NCBI GenBank assembly: GCA_964625865.1
Contig: CAZVEV010000112.1
Location: 1 to 17,170 of the forward strand
Source: CAZVEV01 sp964625865
Lineage (GTDB): Bacteria; Planctomycetota; Phycisphaerae; SM23-33
DNA: 17,170 nucleotides
Direction: 5' to 3'
This document shows positions 14,405-17,170 of this stretch, one piece after another. Below the pieces are notes generated by a model. That model made no database searches. It had not been told where the DNA came from and saw only the letters and a list, made by a program, of their open reading frames with translations. A program made the translations under genes and the position numbers. Each line of letters begins with the position of its first letter. Within the stretch, counting starts at the first letter, position 1.

Positions 14405-17170
14405 ATGAGAAGGACACTATCTGCGCCGGCCATTGTTGGGATACTGCTGGCCGTCGGATTGCAGACGCCTGGGCTCGCACAGAACAGCAAGCTGACGTCG
14501 GCCCAGGCGGCCATGATGCTTCTCGACAGCGCCCGGCGGGCACACAACGACGGCAAGCACGCCGTAGCGGCCGACGGCTTTCGCAAGTTCCTTCAGAGCT
14601 ACCCCAGCCACGCCCAGGCCCCGTCGGCCTGGTACGGGCTGGGCATGTCACTGCTGGAAGCCGATCCCGCGAACTGCCGCGGCGCCGCCGAAGCGTTGAA
14701 GAACATCATCGCCCGCCCCGACTTTGCCGACCGCCCCTTCGCGATGTACTACATGGGCGTCGCGGCGCGAGGGCAGGCCGCCGAGTCGCTCGCCAAAGCG
14801 GCGGCTGATCCCGCACAAGCCAACAACTACCGCAGCTACGCACGCCAGTATTACGACGAGGCGACCCGCCATTTCGCCGCCGCCGCCGACGCGTTTGCCG
14901 CACGGGCCAAAGTGGCACCTGCCACCACCGCACCGGCCGTCAGCAAGGACGCCGAATGGGCCGCGCGGTCGCGGTGCGACTGGTGCGATATGCTCTTGCG
15001 TACGGGCAAGACGAAGCAGGCGGCTGAGTTGGCCCGGGCCTTTCTCGCTGATGCCGCGACCGCCAAGAGCCGCTTCAACGGCCGCATGCGGTACTATCTC
15101 GGCTACGCCAGGTTCGCGATGAAGGACTATCTCGCCGCCGGACGAGCGCTCAGCGGGCTGGCCCCGTTCGCGCAGGAGTTCGGGCCCCACGCGCGGTATC
15201 TTCTCGCACGCACGCACCACATGTCGGCCGAGCGCCCGGAGGCGGCGGCTTTGTACAAGGCCCTGCTGGCCGGACACGAACGGGCCGTCAAGGCCGCCGC
15301 GGAGTCCCTCAAGAGCTCATCCATCAGCCCCGCTGACAGACGCCGGGCCGAGGCGCTGACGAAAGCCCTTCCGCCGGACTACATCGTGCGCGCAACGTTC
15401 TACGCCGCCCTGATCGACGCTGAAGCCGGACGCTTCAACGACGCCCTGACCCGCTTCAAAGCGTTTGTGACGAAGTACCGCGCCAGTCCGCTGGCCGGCG
15501 AGGCGACGCTGCGCCAGGGATACTGCCATCTCCAGATGCGCAGCTACGCCGAGGCCATCAAGACGCTGGATCCGCTACGGGCGGACAAGCAACTGGCCGA
15601 ACGGGCCATCTGGTGGCTGGCGCGTGCGCGCGTGGCTGGTGCGAACCGGGACAAGCCCGAGGCGTATGCCCAGACGCTGAAGACCGCGATTGCCGAACTA
15701 ACCCGGGCCGCCGAGCTTGCCCGGATGCGTGATCCGTACTCGTCCGCCACGAAGCCCCTTCGCGGCGACATCATGCTTGAACTGGGCGACACGCAACAAC
15801 TCGCGGCCCAGTACAAGGACGCCGCCTCGACCTACCAGCGGATACTCTCTGAGCGTCTGGCCCCCGACCGCAAGGAGGAGACCCTCCAGCGCCTGGCGAC
15901 CGCGATGCACCTCAGTGGAGACTACAGGCGGTCCGACGAGACGTGTGCGACTTTCGAGAAGGCGTACCCGCAGAGCACCCTGATGGCCGCGATCTGGTTC
16001 CGCAAGGCGGAGAACGCCTGCATGCACGCGATGGGCATGCGAACCAGTCGCCATTCCTCGCGCCGTGAAGACCTCGAGCGCGAACTCCAGAAGGCGATAG
16101 ATCGCTACCGGCGCCTGCTCGTGAAGTTCCCTGACTTCGCCCAGGCCGACATGGCGCGGTACGGCATGGCGACGGCGCAGTACGAGCTGCGACGCTATGA
16201 CGAAGCGCTGGCGACGCTGAAGGGCATCCCCGAGGGCAACCGTGCAGGGGAGTTGGTCCCGGTCAGCTACCTGATGGCTGACTGTCAGATCCGTCTCCTG
16301 CCGGCGCGAACGGACACGGCCTTGCCCGCAGCCAAACTGATGGCCGGTGCCCGGCAGGCCGCCAAACTGCTCGAAGGTTTTCTCTCGGCCGCCCCCAAGA
16401 GCACGCTCGCGCCGGATGCGCTGCTCAAGATCGGGCACTGCCACCAGCGCATCGGCGGCGTGCTGGCCGGCGCCACCGAACGGACCAAGTCGTACACGCA
16501 GGCCAAGGGCGCCTACGAGAGGCTGCTCCAGTCGTACCCGAAAGACCCGCTGGCGTCGGCGGCCTTCTTTGAACGGGCCAAGTGCAGGGCCCTGCTGGGC
16601 GATACGCAGACGGCGATGGACGAGTTGGACCAGTTCCGCCGCGACCCCTACCGCACCACGCCGGTTGCCCGGCTGGCGTTGGTGCGCCTGTCAAGTCTGC
16701 TTCGAGCGAAGAAGGACGCGGTAGAGGCCGCGCGGATTCTCCACGAATACCGGACGTGGCAGAGAGTGGCCAAGCGAACCGACAGTTCCGGCAGGCGCCT
16801 GGGGCCGCAGTTCCTCTACGAGCAGGGGCTGGCGCTGAAGGAAAGCGGCAAACTCGGCGAGGCCAGGACGATCCTCGATACGGTCGTCAGGTACTTCCCC
16901 CGTACGCCCGAAGCCCGTAACGCCGTATGGCGCAGCGTGCAGTGCTCTCGCGAGGAGATGACGAAGACGATGGCCGCCTATCGGACGCTCAAGGTGCAGG
17001 CGGGCGTGAGCAAGGAGCGGCTCGCGCAGGCCGATCGCGACGCGAGCAACAGCCTGCGGGACCTGTACAAGGCCGCCGACCTGGCCAAAGCGCAGGGCGA
17101 GGCCCTGGCCAAGACGACCGGTACGATCCGATTACATTGTTTACGGATCAGTCCATGGACATGGTTTACA
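14405..17170 (+). CDS. Exported tetratricopeptide (TPR) repeat protein, running off the right edge
   Basis: The frame from the ATG at 14405 is open for all 922 codons to the window end, so the product is partial at its C-terminus. GGAG lies 8 bases upstream. Residues 1-26 are a signal peptide (APAIVGILLAVGLQTPGLAQ). The rest is almost wholly alpha-helical with many TPR-like pairs, for example about 33-66 (AHNDGKHAVAADGFRKFLQS then YP), the stretch around 15410-15560 (FNDALTRFKAFVTKY, SYAEAIKTLDPL), 15800-15850 (YKDAASTYQRIL), 16160-16240 and 16840-16910 (GKLGEARTILDTVVRYFP). The layout recalls YbgF/BamD-type periplasmic scaffolds, but no enzyme domain is visible. It is divergent from the membrane propeller operon and may share its control region. 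The last codons (from about 17131) change composition and probably do not belong to the native gene; see the element at 17138-17170. Confidence 0.8.
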   Translation, partial: MRRTLSAPAIVGILLAVGLQTPGLAQNSKLTSAQAAMMLLDSARRAHNDGKHAVAADGFRKFLQSYPSHAQAPSAWYGLGMSLLEADPANCRGAAEALKNIIARPDFADRPFAMYYMGVAARGQAAESLAKAAADPAQANNYRSYARQYYDEATRHFAAAADAFAARAKVAPATTAPAVSKDAEWAARSRCDWCDMLLRTGKTKQAAELARAFLADAATAKSRFNGRMRYYLGYARFAMKDYLAAGRALSGLAPFAQEFGPHARYLLARTHHMSAERPEAAALYKALLAGHERAVKAAAESLKSSSISPADRRRAEALTKALPPDYIVRATFYAALIDAEAGRFNDALTRFKAFVTKYRASPLAGEATLRQGYCHLQMRSYAEAIKTLDPLRADKQLAERAIWWLARARVAGANRDKPEAYAQTLKTAIAELTRAAELARMRDPYSSATKPLRGDIMLELGDTQQLAAQYKDAASTYQRILSERLAPDRKEETLQRLATAMHLSGDYRRSDETCATFEKAYPQSTLMAAIWFRKAENACMHAMGMRTSRHSSRREDLERELQKAIDRYRRLLVKFPDFAQADMARYGMATAQYELRRYDEALATLKGIPEGNRAGELVPVSYLMADCQIRLLPARTDTALPAAKLMAGARQAAKLLEGFLSAAPKSTLAPDALLKIGHCHQRIGGVLAGATERTKSYTQAKGAYERLLQSYPKDPLASAAFFERAKCRALLGDTQTAMDELDQFRRDPYRTTPVARLALVRLSSLLRAKKDAVEAARILHEYRTWQRVAKRTDSSGRRLGPQFLYEQGLALKESGKLGEARTILDTVVRYFPRTPEARNAVWRSVQCSREEMTKTMAAYRTLKVQAGVSKERLAQADRDASNSLRDLYKAADLAKAQGEALAKTTGTIRLHCLRISPWTWFT
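17138..17170. mobile_element. Possible insertion-sequence end at the right edge
   Basis: The last 33 bases are AT-richer than the TPR gene they follow. They hold GTTTAC twice in direct orientation (17139-17144 and 17164-17169) around the perfect palindrome GTCCATGGAC (17151-17160). The outer bases start TG, and repeated short motifs near the end are typical of IS21- or IS481-like elements. The frame continues through it without helical character, consistent with interruption of the TPR gene. No transposase is in view, so this is an inference. Confidence 0.35.

Overview
The window is GC-rich, densely coding bacterial DNA that most resembles a planctomycete (Planctomycetota, perhaps a Phycisphaerae-like or uncultivated lineage). 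This is inferred from the gene families: large secreted PQQ-type beta-propeller proteins with a conserved Cys/His block, a heparinase II/III-like protein, an FG-GAP/VCBS protein, a long TPR protein, and many short intergenic palindromic repeats. No rRNA, tRNA, CRISPR array or complete insertion sequence is visible, and no taxonomic marker gene is present, so the assignment is tentative.

Layout. (1) 1-193: the edge of a palindromic repeat element, then a possible promoter. (2) 194-3523 (+): a 1109-residue exported protein with a degenerate methyltransferase-like domain followed by two PQQ-type propeller regions; the linker between them carries an in-frame AT-rich palindromic insert. (3) 3524-3916: a gene-free stretch full of inverted repeats, ending in a near-consensus promoter. 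(4) 3917-5400 (+): a two-gene AbiEi/AbiEii toxin-antitoxin module with a 4-base ATGA overlap. (5) 5454-14062 (-): a leftward gene group whose transcription order is a membrane-anchored PQQ-type propeller protein (14062-12458), a very unusual phosphotransferase/membrane fusion (12461-8826), an exported FG-GAP protein (8815-7328), and, after a 131-base gap holding a 34-base-arm inverted repeat, an exported heparinase-like protein (7196-5454). (6) 14063-14404: a divergent intergenic region with a perfect 9-base inverted repeat and a possible structured leader. (7) 14405 to the right edge (+): a secreted TPR protein whose frame runs off the window; its last ~35 bases look foreign and may be the end of an insertion sequence.

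The most interesting object is the 1211-residue protein at 8826-12461. Its first ~830 residues have the rifampicin-phosphotransferase-like order: an ATP-grasp nucleotide-binding domain (with PPDK-type signatures), a helical middle domain, and a swivelling phosphohistidine domain with His791. The PEP/pyruvate TIM barrel of PPDK and PEP synthase is absent. In its place is a four-helix membrane module whose features recall the DUF106/EMC3/TMCO1 (Oxa1-superfamily) proteins, with a ~185-residue extramembrane insert. The gene is translationally coupled to the membrane-anchored propeller gene, and its stop codon lies against the ribosome-binding site of the FG-GAP gene, so the three products probably act together at the cytoplasmic membrane. 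What they do is unknown; a phosphotransfer enzyme tethered to an insertase-like membrane domain with extracytoplasmic propeller partners is a reasonable working picture, but it is inference.

Start codons were moved from the longest open frame where a good ribosome-binding site and signal peptide or domain start supported it (7196, 8815, 12461).
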